DNA from: Amycolatopsis sp. NBRC 101858
Lineage (GTDB): Bacteria > Actinomycetota > Actinomycetes > Mycobacteriales > Pseudonocardiaceae
Assembly: GCF_030269325.1 (NCBI RefSeq)
Contig: NZ_BSTD01000001.1
Span: 1,690,681 to 1,754,680, forward strand
DNA length: 64,000 nucleotides
Reading direction: 5' to 3'
Below, one piece after another: positions 1 through 8,057 of this stretch. Numbering within the stretch: position 1 is the first letter of the stretch; each line of letters begins with the position of its first letter. A program made the position numbers and the translations under genes. Under the pieces are notes generated by a model. That model saw only the letters and a list, made by a program, of their open reading frames with translations, searched no databases and was not told where the DNA came from.

Positions 1-3000
1 CAGGAGGCAGGCCGGCCCGCGCCGGTGCGGGGGCTGGGTGGCGTGTTCACCCCGGAACCCGCGACCGGCGGGGGCAGTTTCACGGTGCCGCTCGACCTGC
101 CGCCGGGTCCGGGCGGCGTCGCGCCCGCGCTGGCGCTGCGCTACACCACCGCCGCGGCGAACGGCGCCTTCGGCGGCGGGTTCGCGTTGCCGCTGCCGCA
201 CGTCCGGCTGGCCGGCGGCCACCCGCGGGCCGGCGCCGAGGGCCGGCTCGCCCGCCGCGGCGACGGCTTCGTGCTGACCACCCGCTCGGGCGTCCGGCAC
301 GTCCTCGGGACGACCGACGGCGGCCGGTCCGCCGGGTCCGCCTGGTACCTCGAACGGACCGAGGACGCGTTCGGCAACACCGCGGTGTTCGACTGGGTCC
401 ACCACAGCGGCCAGGCGTACCTCGCGAACGTGTCCTACGGACCGTACGAAGTGGACTTCACCTACGAGCCGCGGCCGGACGTCCTGCGCTGGGGCCGCGG
501 CGGCACCCTCGTGACGACGGCGCTGCGGTGCGCCCGGATCGACCTGCGGGTGCCCGAGGACGCGCGGCCGCTCGTCCGGCGGTGGCGCTTCGGCTACGAC
601 GAAGACGACTTCACCGGCGCGTCCCTGCTGACGTCGGTCGTGCTCACCGGGTTCGACGCGCACGGCGCCGAGGCGGCCGCGCCGGCGCTGCGGCTGGCCT
701 ACGCCCGCACGGAACCGCCGGCCCCGCAGCGGGTCCAGGTCGCCGCGAAGACCCGGACCGGCGGCGGCGTGCTGCTGCTCGACGACGTCGTGTCCTACTT
801 CTCCCTGGAGCCCGCCGACTTCCCGCGCACCGGGTGGCTGAGCGAGATCGACAACGGGATCGGGCTGCACACCTCGGTCGAGTACGCGACCGTCGAGGCG
901 TTCCCGGTCGTCCGGCGCGTCACGCGGCGCGAAACGGCGACCGGGCAGACGGGCGTGACCGAGTTCGAGTACCACGACCGGCGGACCGCCGGGTTCGGCC
1001 GCGTCGTCCAGGACGAGCTCGGCGACGAGTACGCGCCCACGCTGCGGACCGTGCGCTGGTTCGGCGACGGCGGCCTGCTCGACAAGGAAGAGACCTACGG
1101 CCTCGACGGTTCCGCCGAGGAGGACCGGCCCTACCGCCGGGTGGAGCACGCCCGCCGTCCCAAGTGGACACGCTCGGTGGTGACGGTGTTCGAGCGCCGG
1201 GAGCGGCCGGTGTCGGTCACCACGACGGAGACGGCCTTCGACACCACCGGCAACCCGGTCCGGGAGGTGGAGACCACCAAGCGGCCCGGCCGCGAGCCCG
1301 CGGTCCGCGAGACCCGCACGACGTACGCGACCGCCCCCGAGCGCCGGTTCGTCGCCCTGCCTGCCCGGGTGCGCGAGCTGGACGGCGGCGGGAAAGTGCG
1401 GTCCGACAAGGTGTTCCGCTACGACGAGCGGCCCGACGGCAGTGCCGGGACCCACGGCCTGCTCACCGCGCGGGAGGAGCTGGTGCTCACCGACGCGCTC
1501 GTCGCCGACGTCTACGGCCCGGTCCTGCCGGACTTCCGCCACCACGGCTACCACCGCCGGCCCGGCGAGGACGGCTGGTGGACGACGACGTTCCACGGGC
1601 GGCTCGACACGGTCGCCGGGTTGCGCACCACCACGACCGGGCCGCACGGCCACACCCACGAGGTGCGCTACTCCGCCGACCGGTGCTTCCCCGAGATCGT
1701 CTCGGACCCGCTCGGGAACGTGACGTCGGCGCGCCACGACGTCCGCACGGCGCGCGTGTGCGAGGTGACCGATCCCGCGGGCGCGGTGACGACGGTGACC
1801 CTCGACCCGCTGGGGCGTCCCGAAACCGTGGTGCGGCCGGGCGACTCGGCGGAGCTGCCGACCGTCCGGTACCGCTACGACGGCACGCGGGTCACCACCG
1901 AGCAGCGGGCGGTGTCCGGCGAGGCGGAGGTGATCGTGACGTCGGAGCTGCGCGACGGCGCGGGCCGGCTGCTGGAGCGCCGGCACGCCGAGCTGCTCGG
2001 CGACGTCGTCGACGAGCACCACGAGTACTGCGCGCGCGGCCTGGTGTGCCGGACGAGCCGCGGGTTCCGCGACGGGCACCCGCCGGTCGCGGCGGAGGAG
2101 TTCCGCTACGACGCGCTCGGCCGTCCACTCGGGACGTCCACATCGGACACCCCGGTGGCCGCGAACGTCCTCGACCTGCTGGGCCGGGAGATCCGCGACG
2201 AGGACGGCGTCGTGCACGCCCGGGACGCGGCGGGCAACCCGGTCGAGACGCGGACCGGCGGCCACACGGTGTACCGCGTGCACGACGCGGCCGACCGGGT
2301 GGTCGCCCTGCTGGTCGACGACCCGGGCGGCGCCCCGGTCACGACGTTCACCTACCACGACGGCGGGCTCCCGGTGCCGCTCGAAGCGGGGCCGCACAGC
2401 TGCGGGCGGCTGGTGCGCGTCGCCGACGAATCCGGCGTGACGCTGTTCGGCTACGACGCGCTCGGCCACCCGGTCGAGCGGCGCTGGCGGCCGGCGCACG
2501 TCGCCGTCGAGTACCGGCTGGACGTCGTGCGCCGCGCGGACGGGCGACTGTCCGAAGTGGTCTACCCCGACGCGGGCGACGGGCGGCTGACCGTCCACCA
2601 CCAGTACGACGAGGTCGGGCGGCTGGTGTGCGTGCCCGGGTTCGTCGACGAGGTCCGCTACGACCTGCACGGCCGCCGCGTCGCGGTGCACTACGCGAAC
2701 GGCGTCAGCGAGCACTTCTCGCCGAAGCACGTCATCACCGGCCCGGGTGGCTGGCTGCACGAGGTCGCGCTCGGCGCCGCCGGCGAACCGCAGCCGGGCA
2801 GCGAGATCCACGACGCGTTCGGCCGGCTGCGCGGAGTCCACGGCGACGACGGGGTGAACGCGCTGTACGGCTACGACCACACGGGCCGCCGCGTCCGCAC
2901 GCTCGTCACCCGCGGCACGCACATCCACGAGGTCCTGACCCCGGACGACCTGTACGCGGTGGAGGACGGCGAACTGGTGGTCGTGGTGGCGGGCACGGTC

Positions 3001-3123
3001 CGCAGTCACGCGGACGGCCGCCGCCGCCACCTCCACTTCGACGCGGCCGACGGCATCGCGCTGATCACCGACGAGTCCGGCGCGGTCGTCGACGAGCCGA
3101 TCAGCCGCGGTCGTGGAGAGTGA
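1..3123 (+). CDS. SpvB/RHS-repeat protein, 5' partial, lacking C-terminal RHS core
   Basis: The frame is open from the first base of the window; a GTG at 25 exists, but the SpvB-type opening (APVRGLGG, then PATGGGSFTVPL) normally follows a short leader, so the real start is probably outside. The first ~250 residues resemble the SpvB domain of Tc-toxin B subunits; the middle and end carry RHS/YD repeats (YDALGHPVERRW, YDEVGRL, YDHTGRRV). Such proteins build a hollow shell around a C-terminal cargo. Here translation stops about 30 residues into the segment that should become the RHS-associated core: there is no PxxxxDPxGL cleavage motif and no variable toxin. The 3' end overlaps the convergent glyoxalase gene by 23 bp. 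It is either a shell component without cargo or a truncated toxin. Family assignment is firm, function is not. Confidence 0.8.
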   Translation, partial: QEAGRPAPVRGLGGVFTPEPATGGGSFTVPLDLPPGPGGVAPALALRYTTAAANGAFGGGFALPLPHVRLAGGHPRAGAEGRLARRGDGFVLTTRSGVRHVLGTTDGGRSAGSAWYLERTEDAFGNTAVFDWVHHSGQAYLANVSYGPYEVDFTYEPRPDVLRWGRGGTLVTTALRCARIDLRVPEDARPLVRRWRFGYDEDDFTGASLLTSVVLTGFDAHGAEAAAPALRLAYARTEPPAPQRVQVAAKTRTGGGVLLLDDVVSYFSLEPADFPRTGWLSEIDNGIGLHTSVEYATVEAFPVVRRVTRRETATGQTGVTEFEYHDRRTAGFGRVVQDELGDEYAPTLRTVRWFGDGGLLDKEETYGLDGSAEEDRPYRRVEHARRPKWTRSVVTVFERRERPVSVTTTETAFDTTGNPVREVETTKRPGREPAVRETRTTYATAPERRFVALPARVRELDGGGKVRSDKVFRYDERPDGSAGTHGLLTAREELVLTDALVADVYGPVLPDFRHHGYHRRPGEDGWWTTTFHGRLDTVAGLRTTTTGPHGHTHEVRYSADRCFPEIVSDPLGNVTSARHDVRTARVCEVTDPAGAVTTVTLDPLGRPETVVRPGDSAELPTVRYRYDGTRVTTEQRAVSGEAEVIVTSELRDGAGRLLERRHAELLGDVVDEHHEYCARGLVCRTSRGFRDGHPPVAAEEFRYDALGRPLGTSTSDTPVAANVLDLLGREIRDEDGVVHARDAAGNPVETRTGGHTVYRVHDAADRVVALLVDDPGGAPVTTFTYHDGGLPVPLEAGPHSCGRLVRVADESGVTLFGYDALGHPVERRWRPAHVAVEYRLDVVRRADGRLSEVVYPDAGDGRLTVHHQYDEVGRLVCVPGFVDEVRYDLHGRRVAVHYANGVSEHFSPKHVITGPGGWLHEVALGAAGEPQPGSEIHDAFGRLRGVHGDDGVNALYGYDHTGRRVRTLVTRGTHIHEVLTPDDLYAVEDGELVVVVAGTVRSHADGRRRHLHFDAADGIALITDESGAVVDEPISRGRGE

Positions 3124-3469
3124 CGTGGTAGCCGTCGGGGTCGGCGAAGGTGAACGTGCGGCCGAAGGGGCCGTCGATCGGCGCCGAGACGATGGGGTGG
3201 CCGTCGGCGGCGAGGGCGTCGTGAATGGCCTGGACGTCGGTGGCGTGGAGCCAGATCGCGACACCGATGCCGGGCTGGGCGACGGAGGCGAGATCGGTGC
3301 CGGGGAGGACGTCGCGGAGGGCGAACGCGATCGGCTTCGTCTCGAAGACGACGGCGTGCGGCGGTCCGGCCGGTGAGCGGACGAGGCCGAGGTACTGCTC
3401 GTAGAACGCCTGCGAAGCGGCGAGGTCGCGCGCTTGGAGCGAGATGAAGTCGGGGCCGGTGGCGGGCAT
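3101..3469 (-). CDS. VOC/glyoxalase-fold protein
   Basis: 122 residues, the usual length of a single VOC (glyoxalase/bleomycin resistance/dioxygenase) unit. It opens with FISLQARDLAASQAFYEQYLGL and ends with FADPDGYHVTLHD, the paired beta-alpha-beta-beta-beta signatures. The ATG follows a clear AAGGAG site 7 nt upstream. The metal-ligand pattern of true glyoxalase I is not obvious, so substrate is unknown; many relatives bind or detoxify small electrophiles. It lies downstream of the sigma factor gene on the same strand, but two perfect palindromes just before its ribosome site suggest it has its own repressor-controlled promoter. Confidence 0.85.
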   Translation of the reverse strand: MPATGPDFISLQARDLAASQAFYEQYLGLVRSPAGPPHAVVFETKPIAFALRDVLPGTDLASVAQPGIGVAIWLHATDVQAIHDALAADGHPIVSAPIDGPFGRTFTFADPDGYHVTLHDRG

Positions 3470-3488
3470 GGTGGCACTCCTTTTCTAC

Positions 3489-3534
3489 ATGTCAGGTTCC
3501 TGACATCAACCACTGTATGTCAGGAACCTGACAT
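3489..3534. promoter_or_regulatory. Twin 18-bp palindromic operators
   Basis: Two perfect palindromes, ATGTCAGGTTCCTGACAT at 3489-3506 and its reverse complement at 3517-3534, lie 28 bp centre to centre just upstream of the glyoxalase ribosome site. Such paired symmetric sites are typical of a dimeric TetR-, MarR- or ArsR-type repressor. No such regulator gene is adjacent, so the binding protein is unknown. Confidence 0.7.
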
Positions 3535-3549
3535 CGGTCAAGGCGTCCG

Positions 3550-4431
3550 TCAGTCGAGCACCGCCAGGTCCAGCCGGCTGAGGCGATCGGGGTCGGCGAG
3601 GATGTCGATCTCGACGATCCGCCCGCCCGCCACCGTGAAGCCCAGCACCGAGAACGGCCGCCCGTCGCGCGTGCCGACCACCCCCGCCGCCCCGTTGACC
3701 AGGGCCCGGCGGACCACGCCGCCGCCCGCGCCGAGCCGGGAGAACGTCAGTGCCTGGTTCGCCACCGCCGCCGGGCCGCGCACCTCGATCGAGCCGCCCA
3801 GTGCCGCGCCGCGGTCGGCGCGCAGCACGACCTCCGGATCGAGGACCGAGACCAGCGCGTCGAAGTCGCCGCCGCGGGCCGCCGCCAGGAAGGCGTCGAC
3901 GACCTCGCGCTGCCGGGCCAGGTCCGGATCCGGGGCGACCGGGGCACCCTGGACCCGCCGCCGGGCCCGGCTCGCCAGCTGCCGGGTCGCCGCTTCGGAC
4001 CGGCCGACGATCGGCGCGATCTCCTCGAACGGCATCGCGAACATGTCCCGCAGCACGAACGCCAGCCGCTCGCCCGGGGTGAGCGTGTCGAGCACGACCA
4101 GCAGCGCGAGGCCGACCGAGTCCGCCATCAGCGCCTCGTGCTCGGGCCCGGCGTCGTCGAGACTGACGATCGGGTCGGGCACCAGGACGTCCCACGGCTC
4201 CTCGCGCCGAGCCTTGCGCGAGCGCAGCATGTCGAGGCAGACGCGCCCGACGACCGTGGTCAGCCAGCCGCCCAGGTTCTCGACGGCGGCGGAGTCGCTC
4301 CGGCTCAGCCGCAGCCACGACTCCTGGACGGCGTCCTCGGCCTCGCTCAGCGAACCGAGCATCCGGTAGGCGACCGACCGCAGGTGGTCTCGGTGGGTCT
4401 CGAAGCTGCGGGCCAGCAGATCGTCGTTCAC
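3550..4431 (-). CDS. sigJ: ECF41-type RNA polymerase sigma factor with SnoaL-like C-terminal domain
   Basis: 293 residues starting at GTG with AAGGAC upstream. Sigma region 2 is at about 10-75 (AYRMLGSLSEAEDAVQESWLRL), region 4 at about 110-165 (LTPGERLAFVLRDMFAMPFEEI), and a C-terminal NTF2/SnoaL-like domain at about 175-290. This is the ECF41/SigJ architecture, in which the extension replaces an anti-sigma factor and tunes activity. The near-terminal ADPDRL matches the position of the family's NPDKL motif. A TGTCACA-N16-CGTC element precedes the gene, which fits the known autoregulation of ECF41 factors. Typical ECF41 partners (carboxymuconolactone decarboxylases, oxidoreductases) are not adjacent. 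Confidence 0.9.
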   Translation of the reverse strand: MNDDLLARSFETHRDHLRSVAYRMLGSLSEAEDAVQESWLRLSRSDSAAVENLGGWLTTVVGRVCLDMLRSRKARREEPWDVLVPDPIVSLDDAGPEHEALMADSVGLALLVVLDTLTPGERLAFVLRDMFAMPFEEIAPIVGRSEAATRQLASRARRRVQGAPVAPDPDLARQREVVDAFLAAARGGDFDALVSVLDPEVVLRADRGAALGGSIEVRGPAAVANQALTFSRLGAGGGVVRRALVNGAAGVVGTRDGRPFSVLGFTVAGGRIVEIDILADPDRLSRLDLAVLD

Positions 4432-4446
4432 GGGCTCGTCCTTTCG

Positions 4447-4536
4447 CGTACGTCACCACCTTGACGTACGCCGCAACCACGATGTGACAGATCGGACGAC
4501 TGCATCCCGCTCAGCGGCATCTCCCCTTGACGTACG
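4447..4536. promoter_or_regulatory. Repeated TGACGTACG sites between divergent genes
   Basis: CGTACGTCA (4447-4455) and TGACGTACG (4462-4470) form a 9-bp inverted repeat with a 6-nt spacer over the sigma-gene -10 region. A third copy, TGACGTACG at 4528-4536, overlaps the candidate -35 of the GH29-like gene. Three copies across a 90-bp divergent region suggest one regulator acting on both genes. Confidence 0.5.
4463..4489 (-). promoter_or_regulatory. Candidate ECF41 promoter of the sigma factor gene
   Basis: On the minus strand TGTCACA (4489-4483) is followed after 16 bp by CGTC (4466-4463). This matches the -35/-10 motif recalled for ECF41 target promoters. It would place the start site about 25 nt before the GTG codon. 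Positive autoregulation is inferred. Confidence 0.7.
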
Positions 4537-4555
4537 ATATATGACCGCATAATCA
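4527..4555 (+). promoter_or_regulatory. Candidate housekeeping promoter of the GH29-like gene
   Basis: TTGACG (4527-4532), a 17-bp spacer, then TAATCA (4550-4555), with the ribosome site GAAGGAG at 4571-4577 and ATG at 4583. The -35 hexamer is strong; the -10 match is moderate. Confidence 0.5.
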
Positions 4556-4582
4556 TCGGACCTCTCCGACGAAGGAGCGGCC

Positions 4583-7390
4583 ATGAGAGTCCGAGCCTGC
4601 CTCGCCGCGGTCATCGTGCTGCTGGCGAGCCTGGTCACCCCCGCCAACGCCGAGCTCTTCAACCCGCGCCAGGACTGGCTGCGGGCTTCGACGGCCGGGC
4701 TGTTCCTGCACTGGGGCATGTTCACCGCGCCGCGGCACACCGACTGCGCCGCCTGGGAGCACGACGTCAGCGCCGGCGGCTGGACGCCGGACTACTGGAT
4801 CGACGAAGCGACGAAGCTCGGCGCGTCCTACGTCGTCCTCACCACCTTCCACAGCCGGCTGGGCTACGCGCGGCCGTGGCCGTCGAAGATCCCGGGCAGC
4901 TGCTCGACCCAGCGCGACTTCCTCGGCGAGCTGATCGCCGCAGGCCAGGCCAAGGGCGTCCGGGTGATGCTCTACATGACCGACGATCCCCAGTGGCACA
5001 ACGAAACCGGCCACGAGTCGCTCGACTCGGCCGCCTATTCGGCGTACAAGGGTCACCCGGTCGACCTGACGACGCGCCCGGGCTTCGGCGAGTTCAGCTA
5101 CGACCTCTTCGACGAAGTCATGGACCGCTACTCGGACCTTGCCGGCTTCTGGATCGACAACGACAACGAGTACTGGGAGCAGCACGGGCTCTACGAGCAC
5201 ATCCGCGAGAAGCGGCCGTCCTGGTTGCTGAGCAACAACAACGAGGACACGCCGATCATGGACACGGTCAGCAACGAGCAGAAGACCGGCATGACGCCGT
5301 CCTACGACTACCCGCAGGCGATCTACACACCGATGCCGCGGCTCACCGAGGCCGACTACAAGCTGCCGACCAACGGCGACTGGTGGTACAGCGGCGGCGA
5401 CCAGGCCGTCGACGTCCGGCTCTCGACCGGCCGCTACATCACGAACGCGGGTTCGTCGATCAAGTCGCTGATGGCCGAAACCGCTATGCTGAACGGGAAG
5501 TTCCCGCCGCAGCAGGAGGCGTTCAACACCTTCATGGCGTCCTGGACGCAGCCGATCAGGAAAACACTGGAGGGGACGGTAGGCGGCGGCTACATGTACG
5601 GCGGACTGCAACCCGGCTTCTGGAACGACGGCGCGCACGGCGTCATCACCATGAAAGGGGCGACGCAGTACGTGCACGTCGTCACGCGGCCGTCGACGAA
5701 CCTGGTCCGCCTGCGCGACAACGGCTACCGCGTCACCGGCGTGTCCGATGTGCGCACCGGGAAACCGATGGAGTTCGCCCAGTCCGGCGGTTATCTGTCC
5801 ATTCTGGACATCAAGGACTGGGACACCTACGACACGGTGTTCGAAGTGCACACCGCCGGGCAGCAGTACTTCTACGACAAGAGCACGATCAAGGCGACCG
5901 CGTCGGCGTCGGCACCCGGGCACCCCGCGTCGAACCTCGTCGACGGCAGCTACCTGAACTACTGGGACGCGGGCGGGCAGCAGCCGGTGTCCGTGACGCT
6001 CGACCTGGGCAAGAAGCGCTCGACGGCCTACCTGGCGGTGCACGAGCGCGAGTCGTCGCCGACGGCGGCGCGCGAGTCCTTCGGCCGCGCCGAAGATTCC
6101 GCGCGGATCAAGGACTACCGCGTCTACGCCAGTGACGACGGGAAGAACTGGGGTACGCCGGTGCGCACCGGCGCCCTGCCGAGCACCCGCGGTGTGCAGT
6201 TCGTCGACGTCGGCGAGGTGCACGCGCGGTACCTCAAGCTTGAGGTGCTGAACACGTGGTCCGGCCCGCAGGCCAAGCCGTTCTTCCACCAGCTCGCGCT
6301 CGACGAGATCGACGTCGCCTACGGCTACCCCGACCCGCACGGCGAGCTGCCCCTCGAAGCGGAGTCACCCCGCAACGGCTTCGAGGGCAAGGCATCGCCG
6401 GTGTGGTGCGAGGCGTGCTCGGGCACGGCCGCCGTCACCGGGCTCGACCGCGGCGCGGTCACCTTCCGCGGCGTCCAGGCCGCCGGGCCCTCCCGGCTGC
6501 AGCTCGACACGACCGGTCCCGGCACGCTGGCGGTGAGCGTCAACGGCGCCGCGCCGATCACCGTCACCGCCCCGGCGGCGATCGCCGCGCCGCTGAAGGC
6601 CGGCGCCAACACGATCAAGATGTCCGGGAACGTCGGCCTCGACCGGATCGCGGTGGCCCCGCTGCCGCCCGAGTCGTCCACGCCGAGGACGACGTTGACG
6701 GTGGAACCCGCTGGTGTGCAATGGGTTTCGCCGGGCCAGCAGTCCCTGAAGGTCACCGCGTCCCTGCGGCTCGACGTCGACGACCCGGTCGACCAGGTGT
6801 CGCTGGCCCCGGTCGTCCCGGCGGGCTGGACCCTCCAGGGTGCCCCGGTGACCGCGGCGCACCTGGGGCTCGGTCAGGTCCTGAGTGGATCGTGGACCGT
6901 GACGGCGCCGGCGGCCCAGGACGTCACCATCCCGGTGACGGCGTCGTTCACGACGCTCGGCCGCGCGAAGTCGGTGAGCAAGCCGGTGCAGGTGAAGCCG
7001 CGCCCGGCCGACCGGGTGTTCATGCGTGAAGCGGAAGACTCGGCCAACGACATCGGCGACGCCGGCGTCACGAGCTGCTCGCCGTGCTCGGGCGGGCAGA
7101 AGGTGCGCAACATCGGCGGCAGCGCGGGCGCGGCGGTCACGTTCCCGGGCGTGACGGTGGCCGCGGCCGGGCAGTACCCGCTCTACCTCGACTTCACCGT
7201 CAACGGCGACCGGTCGTACTTCGTGTCGGTGAACGGCGGCACGCCGGTGGAGGTGAAGGTCAGCGGCGCCGGCAACAGCACGCCGTACACCACTTCGGTG
7301 CCGGTGACGCTGAACGCGGGCGCCAACACGATCCGGATCGGCAACGACCGTTCGGGCGCTCCGGATCTGGACCGGATTTCACTGGGCTAG
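4583..7390 (+). CDS. Secreted GH29-like (alpha-L-fucosidase type) multidomain enzyme
   Basis: 935 residues. A signal peptide (about 1-24) precedes a GH29-like TIM barrel at about 25-350 with FLHWGMF and GFWIDND, the latter holding the Asp expected as nucleophile. A beta-sandwich follows at 350-430, an F5/8-type C (CBM32) domain at about 435-590, a CBM6/35-like module at about 600-690, a NEW3-type linker domain at about 700-800, and a second CBM35-like module at 815-935 (MREAEDS, ending GAPDLDRISLG). The two terminal modules have the same AEDS/AESP start and LDRI end, suggesting duplication. It should act outside the cell on fucosylated or related glycans. The exact sugar is uncertain because the barrel is diverged. 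GAAGGAG lies 5 nt before the ATG. Confidence 0.85.
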   Translation: MRVRACLAAVIVLLASLVTPANAELFNPRQDWLRASTAGLFLHWGMFTAPRHTDCAAWEHDVSAGGWTPDYWIDEATKLGASYVVLTTFHSRLGYARPWPSKIPGSCSTQRDFLGELIAAGQAKGVRVMLYMTDDPQWHNETGHESLDSAAYSAYKGHPVDLTTRPGFGEFSYDLFDEVMDRYSDLAGFWIDNDNEYWEQHGLYEHIREKRPSWLLSNNNEDTPIMDTVSNEQKTGMTPSYDYPQAIYTPMPRLTEADYKLPTNGDWWYSGGDQAVDVRLSTGRYITNAGSSIKSLMAETAMLNGKFPPQQEAFNTFMASWTQPIRKTLEGTVGGGYMYGGLQPGFWNDGAHGVITMKGATQYVHVVTRPSTNLVRLRDNGYRVTGVSDVRTGKPMEFAQSGGYLSILDIKDWDTYDTVFEVHTAGQQYFYDKSTIKATASASAPGHPASNLVDGSYLNYWDAGGQQPVSVTLDLGKKRSTAYLAVHERESSPTAARESFGRAEDSARIKDYRVYASDDGKNWGTPVRTGALPSTRGVQFVDVGEVHARYLKLEVLNTWSGPQAKPFFHQLALDEIDVAYGYPDPHGELPLEAESPRNGFEGKASPVWCEACSGTAAVTGLDRGAVTFRGVQAAGPSRLQLDTTGPGTLAVSVNGAAPITVTAPAAIAAPLKAGANTIKMSGNVGLDRIAVAPLPPESSTPRTTLTVEPAGVQWVSPGQQSLKVTASLRLDVDDPVDQVSLAPVVPAGWTLQGAPVTAAHLGLGQVLSGSWTVTAPAAQDVTIPVTASFTTLGRAKSVSKPVQVKPRPADRVFMREAEDSANDIGDAGVTSCSPCSGGQKVRNIGGSAGAAVTFPGVTVAAAGQYPLYLDFTVNGDRSYFVSVNGGTPVEVKVSGAGNSTPYTTSVPVTLNAGANTIRIGNDRSGAPDLDRISLG

Positions 7391-7999
7391 CTCGCGCAGC
7401 ACCCGGGCCGCGTCGATGTCGACGGCGCGACTCGGGTCCCCGCCCGCCTCGCTCCACGCGACGGACACCCACAGCTCGGCGTAGTCCCCGCGCTCGACGG
7501 CGGGCAGCTGCCAGGTGAGCCGCGCGCCGTCGAGTTCGACGGCGCCGGCCAGCTGCCCCGACCAGTACGGCGGCACGTGCCGGCCCTCGTCGGCACAGCG
7601 GCGCAGCACTTCGGCGCCGGGACCGCCGACGCTCACCGTGGCCTCGGTGGTCTCGGCGGTGAAGACGCCGTCGTCACCGGTGACCTCCGCCGGCGGATCG
7701 GCGAGCTCGGCCTGGACGACGAACTCGCTGAGCGGTTCCCTGGCCAGCACCCGGAAGATCGCCGTCTCCCGGGTGACGCCGGGCTGCTCGGGCGTGGTGG
7801 CCCCGGCGAGCACGTCGAGCCGCACGGACCGGTGCCGCCACCGGCACAGCCGCGCCTCGGAGCCGAGGCCCCAGGTGTGTTCGGGTTTCGCGGGCACGTC
7901 CCAGCCACCGATGCGGACGGCGAACCGCACGTCACCGAGCGGGGTGACGACGTCGAGCGCCCGTGGCGGTGTCCGCGACAGCACTTCGGTGTCCAGCAT
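7379..7999 (-). CDS. Protein of unknown function, 206 residues
   Basis: Starting at the ATG at 7999 (TAAGGA about 8 nt upstream) gives MLDTEVLSRTPPRALDV. A longer form from 8068 would overlap the divergent DUF2716 gene. I see no signal peptide or membrane segment. The sequence is beta-rich and acidic (VRFAVRIGGWDVP; LWVSVAWSEAGGD), with no family I recognise. Its 3' end overlaps the end of the GH29-like gene by 12 bp in convergent orientation. Codon use is like its neighbours, so it is probably a real gene. Confidence 0.65.
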   Translation of the reverse strand: MLDTEVLSRTPPRALDVVTPLGDVRFAVRIGGWDVPAKPEHTWGLGSEARLCRWRHRSVRLDVLAGATTPEQPGVTRETAIFRVLAREPLSEFVVQAELADPPAEVTGDDGVFTAETTEATVSVGGPGAEVLRRCADEGRHVPPYWSGQLAGAVELDGARLTWQLPAVERGDYAELWVSVAWSEAGGDPSRAVDIDAARVLRELAQ

Positions 8000-8057
8000 G
8001 CAGACATCCTTACCCCGCACCGAGAGCCCGTACACGAAGGTCACCCGTCCGTGGAAA

